Source: VYFG01 sp965248685 (GTDB lineage: Bacteria > Pseudomonadota > Gammaproteobacteria > Arenicellales > Poriferihabitantaceae). Taken from it: DNA of 64,000 nt. Where the stretch lies: assembly GCA_965248685.1 (NCBI GenBank), contig CBDFKC010000002.1, positions 434,001 to 498,000 on the forward strand, written 5' to 3'. Under the pieces are notes generated by a model that searched no databases, was not told the origin of the DNA, and worked only from the letters and a program-made list of their open reading frames with translations. Both the position numbers and the translations under genes were made by a program. How positions within the stretch are numbered: the stretch's first letter is position 1; each line of letters starts with the position of its first letter. This document shows positions 43,178-51,700 of the stretch, in pieces.

Positions 43178-44479
43178 GTGGAAATGACGGAGAAACAAAA
43201 AGAATCAAAACAGATATCAAAGACTCGGGAAATTTCAGTTGTAAATTCCAATGGAGCAGTTGTGGAATCGATATTTGATAAACACAATTTAACAACAAGG
43301 TATGTTATTTCTGACAAAGAAAGTGTTAGTGAATCCGATAGCCACGTATTGCCCTCTGGAGCGTCCGTGTATCCGATATCGCCTGATGATCTGCTACTTA
43401 AAAACAATATCGTAAAATTACCATCGAAAGTGGGAAGTTTTGAAAATCTCAATTTGCTAGTCTCTGATATCAAGAGATTCATCCATTCCTATGTAGACCT
43501 TTCTAGTGAATTTGAGATTATCGCTACATATTACATATTATTGACCTGGGTGTATGAACAGTTTAATGAACTCCCATATCTCCGAAAGGTTGGAGATTTT
43601 GGTACTGGTAAAACTAGGTTTTTAAAAGTTATAGGATCAATTTGCTACAAGACAGTGTTCGTTTCTGGTGGTACGTCAACAGCTGCATTATTCCACATTA
43701 TTGACAAGACCAATGGGTCGCTTGTTATTGATGAAGCTGACTTTAATTTTTCAGATGAGAAGGCAGCAGTAGCTAAAATATTGAACAATGGGAATGCTGC
43801 TGGATTCCCTATACTCAGGGTTTCGCAGGATAGCAATGGAAAATATTCTCCTGTTTCATATAACGTGTTCTGCCCCAAGGTTGTTGCTTCTAGAGGTAAC
43901 TATGATGATCAGGCTTTGGAGTCCAGATTTATAACCGAAAAGGTAGGTTATTGCCCGGTTAGAGATGATATACCCACAACACTACCTGATAGCTTTGAGC
44001 AGGATGCACTAGCTCTACGGAATAAGTTACTTGCGTATCGATTTAAGTATCTGTTTAAAATTAAGAAATACGTAATCCGGCCAAAATTTAATCTCGAAAG
44101 TAGAATTAATCAGATATTTTCGCCTTTGCTTTCAGTAATAGATGATGCTGATCACCGCCAAATAGTTCTTAACGTTGCAGTTAAATACAGTCAAGAATTG
44201 CAAAACGAAAGAAGCCAAAATACGGAAGCTCAGGTATTATCTATTCTGAAATCGTTACTCAGTGACAGTGACTACATTAGCGTAAAGTTAGTTACTTCAG
44301 AGTTTTCATACCAGTATGCTGACTTCCATGAACGAAAAGTCACATCCAAATGGATTGGATATATATTACGTAAGAAACTTGGACTATCAACGTACAAGTC
44401 GAATGGAAATTACGTTGTCAATACCACTGGTTCTGCCAAAAAGCTAAATGACCTATATATCCGGTATGGGGTGTCATAG
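43178..44479 (+). CDS. AAA ATPase of mobile-element replication type
   Basis: A 433-residue ATPase. Walker A is VGDFGTGKT (138-146) and Walker B LVIDEADF (182-189). A sensor-like stretch, VFCPKVVASRG, follows at about 235. The C-terminal 100 residues have helical winged-helix character (EAQVLSILKSLLSDSDYISV). Such proteins act as replication helicases or loaders in phage-like elements, without the primase part here. The start may be the second Met. It opens the plus-strand maintenance module with XRE, RuvC-like, RadC and DUF3768 genes. Confidence 0.72.
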   Translation: MEMTEKQKESKQISKTREISVVNSNGAVVESIFDKHNLTTRYVISDKESVSESDSHVLPSGASVYPISPDDLLLKNNIVKLPSKVGSFENLNLLVSDIKRFIHSYVDLSSEFEIIATYYILLTWVYEQFNELPYLRKVGDFGTGKTRFLKVIGSICYKTVFVSGGTSTAALFHIIDKTNGSLVIDEADFNFSDEKAAVAKILNNGNAAGFPILRVSQDSNGKYSPVSYNVFCPKVVASRGNYDDQALESRFITEKVGYCPVRDDIPTTLPDSFEQDALALRNKLLAYRFKYLFKIKKYVIRPKFNLESRINQIFSPLLSVIDDADHRQIVLNVAVKYSQELQNERSQNTEAQVLSILKSLLSDSDYISVKLVTSEFSYQYADFHERKVTSKWIGYILRKKLGLSTYKSNGNYVVNTTGSAKKLNDLYIRYGVS

Positions 44480-44491
44480 GTTTAAAGTCCT

Positions 44492-44564
44492 AAAGTCCCC
44501 AAGTCCCTCATCTCTATAGCCAGCAATAGCTTAAAGCCAAGAGAGTTGGGGACTTGGGGACTTT
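44492..44564. repeat. 16-bp perfect inverted repeat after the ATPase gene
   Basis: AAAGTCCCCAAGTCCC at 44492-44507 pairs perfectly with GGGACTTGGGGACTTT at 44549-44564, leaving a 41-nt loop. Each arm itself contains the direct repeat AAGTCCC twice. A terminator is possible, but the repeat unit and large loop also fit iterons or a protein-bound cruciform. Confidence 0.7.
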
Positions 44565-44685
44565 AAACAAGTATCCCTCATCAGTTACTTTGACGCAGGT
44601 ATTTCAGTTTCAAATAGTTTTTAACAGCTTGCCCACAATTTATAATTTCTTGAAGCAATAGTTATACAAACGCCCTCTTCTATGG

Positions 44686-44713
44686 AGATATTGATGGTGT
44701 ATTATCAATATCT
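44686..44713. promoter_or_regulatory. Palindromic operator candidate before the XRE gene
   Basis: AGATATTGAT (44686-44695) and ATCAATATCT (44704-44713) form a perfect 10-bp inverted repeat with an 8-nt spacer, 45 bp before the XRE gene start. The inner half-site ATATTGAT recurs beside attR at 57119-57126. Confidence 0.6.
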
Positions 44714-44757
44714 GTCGCAAGCTAGATTAATAGCGCTTGTGATTCTAAAAAATAAGT

Positions 44758-45186
44758 ATGGAAGAAAAAAAGAGGAAGAAATTCCCGAACTATGCAAAAA
44801 CCTGCCGTAAAAAGACAGGTTTAAGCCAGAGTGAAGTAGCCTACCTTATTGGTCTTAAGAGTCCGTACTTCGTCTGCCAGACAGAACTAGGAAATGAAAT
44901 CCAAGCTTTGTCCAGAGCATTATCATATCAAATAATCTTTGATAAGCAAGTACACGAAATATTTCCATTATTGTCAAAGCACGCTGCTTTGAACGCGATG
45001 AAAAAGATTGCAGTCTTATCAAAGCAACTTGAGCTGAGTAGTCAAACACCAGCTAGCAGAAGAAAGCTGAAATTTCTCGATTCAGCAGCAGTAGAAATAC
45101 TCGCTAAGTATGAGGAGCTATTACAGGTTCAGATGAACACAAGACGATACCCGTTGAACTTTCCGCTAGTAATGAAAAAGTCTTAG
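44758..45186 (+). CDS. XRE-type helix-turn-helix protein
   Basis: A 142-residue protein with an N-terminal XRE domain (GLSQSEVAYLIGLKSPYFVC at about 22-41) and a helical C-terminal half. The recognition helix is atypical. It may repress the module and bind the palindrome at 44686-44713. The 3' 70 bp of the gene overlap the next frame. This overlap suggests translational coupling or frameshift between the two. Confidence 0.65.
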   Translation: MEEKKRKKFPNYAKTCRKKTGLSQSEVAYLIGLKSPYFVCQTELGNEIQALSRALSYQIIFDKQVHEIFPLLSKHAALNAMKKIAVLSKQLELSSQTPASRRKLKFLDSAAVEILAKYEELLQVQMNTRRYPLNFPLVMKKS

Positions 45187-45638
45187 CAATAGCTCTTACA
45201 TATAGAGGATTTGGTTTTACAGTATTTGAAGGACCAAAATCTGTACTCGACTGGGGACATGTGTTTGTAGAAGGTCATGATCCTGAGATATTTGAAAAAA
45301 GAATTGTTTCATTTATAGAAAATAATCAGGTTGAGTCTGTACTGTCTTTTAGTCCATATAGTAGACCGCTCCCAATAGCAAAAAATATCAAAAAGCTGGA
45401 CGAAATATGTGCAAAACATGATGTAAAGGAGAAGATTATCTCGACCGACGAAATATCGATGATATTTGAGTCTTTTGGATCATTTACCAAATACCAACGT
45501 GCTGGCCTCGTTGCCGCATACATTCCGGACTTAGCTTACAAGCTACCTCCAAAAAGAAAGGCTTGGCAAAGTGAAGACATACGTATGTCAATCTTTGACT
45601 CAGCCTGTTTAGCTATTTCATATTTCTATATGAAATAG
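45120..45638 (+). CDS. RuvC/RNase H-fold-like protein with unusual start
   Basis: From the GTG at 45261 the frame encodes 125 residues, but it is open back to 45114 and the upstream part looks coding: NEKVLAIALTYRGFGFTVFE followed by GPKSVLDWGH is a typical first strand and hairpin of RuvC-like small proteins. No ATG, GTG or TTG lies in that part; ATT at 45120 after GAGGAG is the only candidate. The first catalytic Asp of the fold is not seen (ALTYRGFGF where ALDP-x-x-RGFGF is usual), while a late Asp (IFDSACLAI) is. It may be a catalytically inactive Holliday-junction-type protein. Alternatively it is made by a -1 shift from the XRE gene. Confidence 0.55.
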   Translation: MTGSDEHKTIPVELSASNEKVLAIALTYRGFGFTVFEGPKSVLDWGHVFVEGHDPEIFEKRIVSFIENNQVESVLSFSPYSRPLPIAKNIKKLDEICAKHDVKEKIISTDEISMIFESFGSFTKYQRAGLVAAYIPDLAYKLPPKRKAWQSEDIRMSIFDSACLAISYFYMK

Positions 45639-45727
45639 TTTAACGAAAATTGTTCTTAACGATTTTTCCTTCCCGGAAGAGTCGTATTGATGGCTCTTCT
45701 ACTTTTAAATCATTATGAGAGTCCATC

Positions 45728-46228
45728 ATGAAAAATAATTTGTTCGTTCGAGATAAACAAGGCAACTACAGTATTTCAGATACGGTTACCCGGAGTGACA
45801 TAATTGCATTTGCCTATCAACTGCTAGTTCCAGAGTTTGCATCAAACCAGTTTGTATCAAGGCCAGTTGACTGCGTTGGTTTTCTTAAAATTGCTTTGGC
45901 TGATCTAGAAAGAGAAAAGTTCGGTATTATTCTGCTGAGTGCAAGGAACCAGGTAATAAAATTTGAAATACTATCTGTAGGAACCTTGGATATGGCATCT
46001 ATCCATCCGCGAGAAATTCTTCGGATAATATTTGAAAACAACGCACACAGTATCATTCTCTCCCACAACCATCCTTCTGGTGACGTTACTCCATCGGACG
46101 CAGATATTCGATTAACCAAAAGAATACAGTCTGCACTAAAATTGGTAGATGTAGTAGTCAGAGACCACATTATAGTTGGTCACAATAATTTCTATTCGTT
46201 TTCTGAGTGTGGGGTGTTGCCGCTATGA
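45728..46228 (+). CDS. RadC-family JAB/MPN protein
   Basis: A 166-residue RadC-like protein. The JAMM metalloprotease motif is LSHNHPSGDVTPSDAD, with His113, His115 and Asp126. It lacks the N-terminal helix-hairpin-helix of chromosomal RadC (about 225 residues), which is the usual form on plasmids and islands. The biochemical role of these proteins is not settled. It overlaps the DUF3768 gene by 4 bp. Confidence 0.88.
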   Translation: MKNNLFVRDKQGNYSISDTVTRSDIIAFAYQLLVPEFASNQFVSRPVDCVGFLKIALADLEREKFGIILLSARNQVIKFEILSVGTLDMASIHPREILRIIFENNAHSIILSHNHPSGDVTPSDADIRLTKRIQSALKLVDVVVRDHIIVGHNNFYSFSECGVLPL

Positions 46229-46551
46229 GTAGTAATAATAAAATTGCAGTTCTGAATGATCATTTTCGTTCTACAGGTTCTGGAGGTAGAGTGATGTTAA
46301 GCACAGGTGTTTCAGCACTAGACTTAGCAACGAAAAATGTCATTATTGGCCTTGTTAAGAATTTCACTGACTTTAATCAGGACAATGACCCACATGGTGA
46401 GCACGACTTTGGTGCAGTTTCACAAAATGAAATAAAGGTATTTTGGAAAATTGACTACTATGACTCAGATTATCGATATATGTCAGAAAATCCTTCCGAC
46501 CCGAAAATTACCAATCGAGTGCTGACTCTTCTGCTAGTGAATGAATGGTAG
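46225..46551 (+). CDS. DUF3768 domain protein
   Basis: A 108-residue protein from the ATG at 46225, which overlaps the RadC stop codon (ATGA). The pattern LNDHFRSTGSGGRVMLSTGV, NDPHGEHDFGAV and FWKIDYYD matches DUF3768, a domain of unknown function that is frequent on plasmids and integrative elements next to RadC. It closes the maintenance module; a terminator hairpin follows. Confidence 0.82.
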   Translation: MSSNNKIAVLNDHFRSTGSGGRVMLSTGVSALDLATKNVIIGLVKNFTDFNQDNDPHGEHDFGAVSQNEIKVFWKIDYYDSDYRYMSENPSDPKITNRVLTLLLVNEW

Positions 46552-46571
46552 ATATATAAGTATATAATCTC

Positions 46572-46604
46572 ATGGTCGTACAAATTCGTACGGCCATTTT
46601 ATTT
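46572..46604 (+). terminator. Terminator after the DUF3768 gene
   Basis: ATGGTCGTAC (46572-46581) pairs with GTACGGCCAT (46588-46597), one G-T pair, 6-nt loop, then TTTTATTT. It follows the stop codon by 20 bp. Confidence 0.75.
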
Positions 46605-46880
46605 CAGACTTAGTGAGAACAGACAATAGCTCTTGTATCCTGGTCGGTGATTCGGACGCTTCTATACATAAGTAGTGTTATGCGAACAAAGAAATTAGTG
46701 TAGAAAATAGCGATAAATATTAAAATACTACGTATATAAGGCTAGTCACGACTATAATATACTCCACTTTATTTATAAATTTCTGCTGCGGGTTGTTGAT
46801 TTTGGTAATCTTACATCGAGATTGACAATCTAATATAGGGTCATGATGAATTCTTGATGCTCACAACTGAGTAAAAACTG
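46605..46880. other. 276-bp AT-rich gap between the maintenance module and the HEAT-repeat gene
   Basis: No gene, tRNA or strong repeat is seen. The stretch is AT-rich and probably holds the promoter of the HEAT-repeat gene, but I cannot name -35 and -10 boxes with confidence. Confidence 0.4.
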
Positions 46881-47519
46881 ATGTCGCACGCTACTATTGC
46901 ACTGCCTGAATTAATCGAGCAACTACAACATAAATCATCAGTTAAACGGCGCGCCGCCGCTAAAAAAATTAGGAAACTCCAAGCCAAAGAAGCTGGTCCC
47001 GCATTACTGATTGCATTAAAAAGAGAACTCAAGGACAAGCGTTCTTGGGAAACACAGTATCAAATGATTATGGCTTTGGGTGAGTCTGGGTATACTGATA
47101 GTTTAAATTTCCTATCTGAACTTGCTAAGATAGAATTTGAAGCCACAATGGTTTATCTTGCAATTGGTGATGCAATCGGCAGACTTACTTATTCTGCAAC
47201 ACATGACATTCACAGAGTGATAGAACACGTTAAGGGTAAAAATAGTAAGCCTCTTTTAATTGATGGAGTACTTAGAGGTATTGCAATGCTCAAACTCATT
47301 CCCAATAAACAAGATATTGATTGGTTGATTGAATTCGGCAGCTCCATAAAAGCTCAAGACAACAACCGAACATGGATCGCATCTGCTGCAGCCGGATGGC
47401 TCAATAACAAAAACGTAGATGGATTCTTAAAAAAGTGCCTGAAATCAGAAAATCCACAAACAATAAAAGCAGCCGAAGCTGCTCTCAATAAAAAATATAT
47501 TAAGTGGTCTGTTCTATAA
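46881..47519 (+). CDS. HEAT-repeat-like protein next to the Rhs toxin locus
   Basis: A 212-residue protein built from helix pairs with the HEAT pattern (VKRRAAAKKIRKLQAKEAGP, then YQMIMALGESGYTDSLNFLS, and IKAAEAALNKKYI at the end). It is soluble. It overlaps the convergent DUF4265 immunity gene by 6 bp. HEAT proteins are among the predicted immunity proteins of polymorphic toxins, so it could be a second immunity factor for a toxin now lost (inference). Confidence 0.65.
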   Translation: MSHATIALPELIEQLQHKSSVKRRAAAKKIRKLQAKEAGPALLIALKRELKDKRSWETQYQMIMALGESGYTDSLNFLSELAKIEFEATMVYLAIGDAIGRLTYSATHDIHRVIEHVKGKNSKPLLIDGVLRGIAMLKLIPNKQDIDWLIEFGSSIKAQDNNRTWIASAAAGWLNNKNVDGFLKKCLKSENPQTIKAAEAALNKKYIKWSVL

Positions 47520-47945
47520 AAAACCCAAACAGGCTTCCTCAAAATCCCATTTACCACTATCCTCGCCTTCATCTAAAAAAGCTCGAATATTGTCATAGGC
47601 AACAGATGGAGGGATATCTACAGCCACGAGGCGGGGATTATCACTTATCTCTGAGCGACAGCCCATAGAAGTTAATTTTTTTCGGGTAGTCTGTACTTCT
47701 TTTTCATCTGCAAACCAAAGACGAACAGTGCTATGCCCTGAAGACTCTGACAATTCAGACATATATAGACAACCTTCTATACTCACCGCACTAACTTTAT
47801 CACCAAATGACGCGCCCCTTACGTAAAATGGAATATTATCTAATTTGAAACCATTAGCCTCAGGAAAAGCCCAAAGAGATTCGATTTCAACCTCCTCAGA
47901 CCCTTCTACGGGTATCGTAAAAAATATTTTTACTTGGTCATCCAT
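47514..47945 (-). CDS. DUF4265 immunity protein
   Basis: A 143-residue protein with the DUF4265 pattern: ESLWAFPEANGFKLDNIPFY, then GASFGDKVSAV, then SSGHSTVRLWF. DUF4265 is a predicted immunity family of polymorphic toxin systems. It lies 5 bp downstream of the HNH toxin gene on the same strand, the standard toxin-immunity order, so it probably neutralises that nuclease in the producing cell. Confidence 0.82.
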   Translation of the reverse strand: MDDQVKIFFTIPVEGSEEVEIESLWAFPEANGFKLDNIPFYVRGASFGDKVSAVSIEGCLYMSELSESSGHSTVRLWFADEKEVQTTRKKLTSMGCRSEISDNPRLVAVDIPPSVAYDNIRAFLDEGEDSGKWDFEEACLGFL

Positions 47946-47950
47946 ATGAG

Positions 47951-48793
47951 TTAGTTTGCCGCCTTATCTAAATTGCAACCTCTGCAAAGAATCTGACCAT
48001 TTTGAAACGTCCCGTCCCCTCCATTTTTTCTAGATATTATATGATCTCGTTGCCTTTCATTGGGCGGTGGAGTAACCCCCCGTTGGGACTGTTGACCAGG
48101 GACAGTCTTAATACCACATTTTTCGCATCTATTTACTCCCCCATTTCGAGCAGCATTATCAGCATCCAAATCTCTTTTTGTTTTAGGAGTAAAAACTTTA
48201 CCGGTTCGATCAACACCTGCCGAACCAACTTTCCCACTTCCTGTGGCATTTGCTTCTTTAATTTGCCTCTCATAGCTTTGCGGTCTTCGAGTTCCATTTG
48301 TGGGGACCCCCTTATAAGTTAGATTAATATTTAATTGAACTGCCTGAGGTGTTGGCGGTACTCCATAGTACCTTCCTGCCTCTCCTGTCCGATCTACATA
48401 GAAATAAGGGTTATTGTTCGCATACGTATATCGATTAAAACTATGGAAGTTGTCTTCTTGAAAGCTGACTGGATCGATACCGTAGAAACGCCCTATTACT
48501 GGGTCGTAATCCCTCGCTCCGTTAAATGAAAGGCCAATTTCTTCGTCAAATGGTCTACTTGTATACCACACATCATTTTCATCAGAGCTCAGTGCATTCT
48601 CCATCTTCTCGCCATAAGGCTTGAAGGTTTCCCGCCATACAAGTGATCCATCGGCGGCGGTTGCAGCAATGGGGGAGCCCAGAACATCTGTGTGAATATG
48701 TGTAACAATGTCTGTCGAAAAAGCGTACGGTGAATGTGCCAATAGCGAAATAAGCACGAAAGAGAAAATTCGAATAAATTTAGTCATTGTCAT
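47951..48793 (-). CDS. Detached Rhs core with HNH nuclease toxin domain
   Basis: A 280-residue protein with its own signal peptide (MTMTKFIRIFSFVLISLLAH). Next is the conserved Rhs core: THIHTDVLGSPIAA at 31-44, YDPVIGRFYGIDP near 95, and NPYFYVDRTGEAG. A variable linker precedes an HNH nuclease with Cys pairs CEKCG and CRGCN around RDHIISRKNGG (about 220-278). In normal Rhs proteins the core is fused to the long YD-repeat shell; here the shell is a separate gene 6 bp upstream. The DUF4265 gene follows. The toxin would cut DNA once freed. Confidence 0.87.
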   Translation of the reverse strand: MTMTKFIRIFSFVLISLLAHSPYAFSTDIVTHIHTDVLGSPIAATAADGSLVWRETFKPYGEKMENALSSDENDVWYTSRPFDEEIGLSFNGARDYDPVIGRFYGIDPVSFQEDNFHSFNRYTYANNNPYFYVDRTGEAGRYYGVPPTPQAVQLNINLTYKGVPTNGTRRPQSYERQIKEANATGSGKVGSAGVDRTGKVFTPKTKRDLDADNAARNGGVNRCEKCGIKTVPGQQSQRGVTPPPNERQRDHIISRKNGGDGTFQNGQILCRGCNLDKAAN

Positions 48794-48799
48794 TTCCCC

Positions 48800-51700
48800 C
48801 TAGTCCAGTATTTGAAGAATTGCAGGCATATAGCCTGCGGAAGAAGAAATTTCATATGAGTCAATCCTGACACCCCATATTGCACCAGGGGTACTTTGCC
48901 CAATTTCGAAATAATTGAATGCCGTATTCAATTGCCCTTCCGCAATCGCAAAACACTTTTGACTGGTTAATGCGTTGGGTGATCCAGTTGGCAAATAGCC
49001 TAAGAGTACCCCGTTCAGACGCACTGAAGCCTCAGTTGCACTATTGATATCGTAACCAGTTAAGCAGAGCTCCGCTGATTCTTCAGATTGAGGCGAAAAT
49101 AGCCTAACAGAAACCTGGTGACTATTACTCCCGAAACCAAAACCAAATGATTGTCCAATGACATTTTCGGTAATGACAAGAGGATTCGTCCCACTATCTT
49201 TTTTGACAGTTGCAATCAATTTGTCATCCAAATACGCATATTCTCTGATTGCAACACCATCACTGTCGAGATGATCAGCGAGCAATATTCCCGCCTTTGT
49301 ATAAATATGGACCGTAGTTTCTCCATTCTTTGTAGTCAAAACCCGGTTATTAAGTCCATCATACTTATACGACCGAAGCACTTGGCCACTTTTCTTAACT
49401 TCTTCCATGTTACCGGCATGGTCGTAGTCATATATCCACCCTCCTGTCTTGGAGGAGACATTCCCGTATACGTCATAGCCGAAAGTAGCGCCAATAGAAC
49501 CGCCAAGACCCGTTAGCTTTCCAAATCCCGATGCCGAATAGACGTAGACAATATTTTGCGTTCCCAGCTTTTTCTGAGCAATGTCTCCTTTCGTCGTGTA
49601 AATAACATTCCCTGTTCCCCAAGGTCCGTTAGCAGCGTCCAATCTGTCAATGCTGTCATAGTCAAATACCATGTCCTGACTGCGATCACGAAAATCAATA
49701 ATATGGGCGATGTTATTATTGCCTTGATAACCATATCGTGTCTGGACAGTGTATCCGCCAACACCCCCATTTACATTCAGATCAAAAACACGCTGCCTGT
49801 TATCTAGTGACATTGTTGTCGTTTTCCCATTTGCATGACTTACTGAACTGGGCACGCCGTTTCTATGATATGAGATAGAGTTTACGTAAGGACCAACCTT
49901 GGTTGGTCGACCAAGATCATCGGGATTGAAACTGATTACTTTACCACTTGGGTACGTCATCGTCTCTAAAAAATCCAGGCCATCATAACTATAGTGAATA
50001 AGATACCCTCGCCCACTGATATCATGATGTTCTCTTTTCAGGTTATTGTTCTCATCATAAATAAATCCCTTTAAGCTATCACCGCCGATTTGATCAATTC
50101 TCTCAAGATTGTCGTTGCCATCATAAACGTAATCGGTATCTGGCATACCGGCTGGATAATTTATATAGTCGAGTCTTTCATGCGCATCGTAAACAAATGT
50201 CGTTATCGCTGAGTTTTGGACTCTTCTATTTATCATGTTTCCGACAATATCCCGACCATAGACGGTCGTACCAGTTTCTGGATTTGATTCAGAATACAAA
50301 AAAGGATTCGTGGTATTGGAATAGGAAAATGTCCGAGTCGCTCCACCTTGCGAGACACTTGTCATTTGCCCAATAAGATTTTTCCCAATAACGGTTGGAC
50401 CAACTGGTGATGTAATTCTTATGAGATGTTTTTCATCAGGACTACCGTAAGAACGATAACCATAAACGATGACTTTGCTTCGTTCATTCGTTTCATGCAC
50501 AAGGTTGTTGCTAAGATAAACCAATGCCTTAAACTTATTGTCCTCGTGAGTAATGCGCTTTAATCGATCTAGAGTGTCATAGGCAAACGTTGTTCCAATA
50601 GTAGTATTACAACTAGTTGAAGGATATGACTCAAAGGATTTTTGTCCTAATACGTTGTAATCAATATCAATGTAGATATTTTCCGTTTGTTGACAGCTTG
50701 GTCGACCAAACCCATCGTATGTGATAATTTGTGTATGTGATCCTCGCGTTAACGACCGCGTAAAATTACCCCAAGCTATGTTGGCTGTGGTCCCTATTGG
50801 TGGATCAATGCTGGTTATTCGTTGTAACCCGTCTCCGCCATAGTTCGTGATATTACTTCGCCCATCGTTGATAAAGCTAATCGAACCATCTGAACGCACT
50901 CCACGAGTAACACTATATCCGGCAGGTTGAATTTCAGTCCTTGCAATTCCGCGATAATAGTTAGAGTATGTGTACGTATTATTGCGTTCGTTTTTCTTGG
51001 TTTTGACATCTCCCACTCCGGTATAGGTATAAGTTGTTTTTACACCATAGCGGTCTTCTGTTCTTAAATTAGCGTCGGTATCAAAGGTTCGTGTGATCTT
51101 ACGATTTCCCGTATTACCATATGCCTCATCATCGACCAAGTGAACGATATTCTGATTATCATTCCGACCGAAATAGTCAAGATTGTTGGTGCGTGTCGCT
51201 TGTCCCGTTTCAGTAATGAGGTGAGGATTAATGTTGTCGCCATTTGCTGTGAAATTTGCGTATGTCGTGGTGTAATTCGTCCCATCGCGCCGAATGACTT
51301 TTGTTGTCAGTAAAGGTGCGATAACACTCGCATCTTGAATATTTGGAAAGACTGCCAATAACCCTCCAGAATATGGCGGTCGTGTATAGTTCTCATTTGA
51401 GATCACCACCGATGAACCATATGTATAAGTCTCTGTTTGTAGTAGTGTCGAGCCATCATAGGTTCTCTTTTCCTTGAGCAATCCTACTCGCCAAAGCATT
51501 GGGTTACCGGCATGTGATATCGAATAGCGGTATCCGTAATGCATGTACTCGTATCGACCTCCTGGAAATGTAACGGTGGTGGTAATCAATTCTGTGTTGG
51601 AATCATCGTAGCTAAATGTCCATGTGCCAGGAACAATATCTCGGCCTCCATTCGTCTTGCTTACTACAACCAATGACTTAAACGTATTTCCCAACACACA

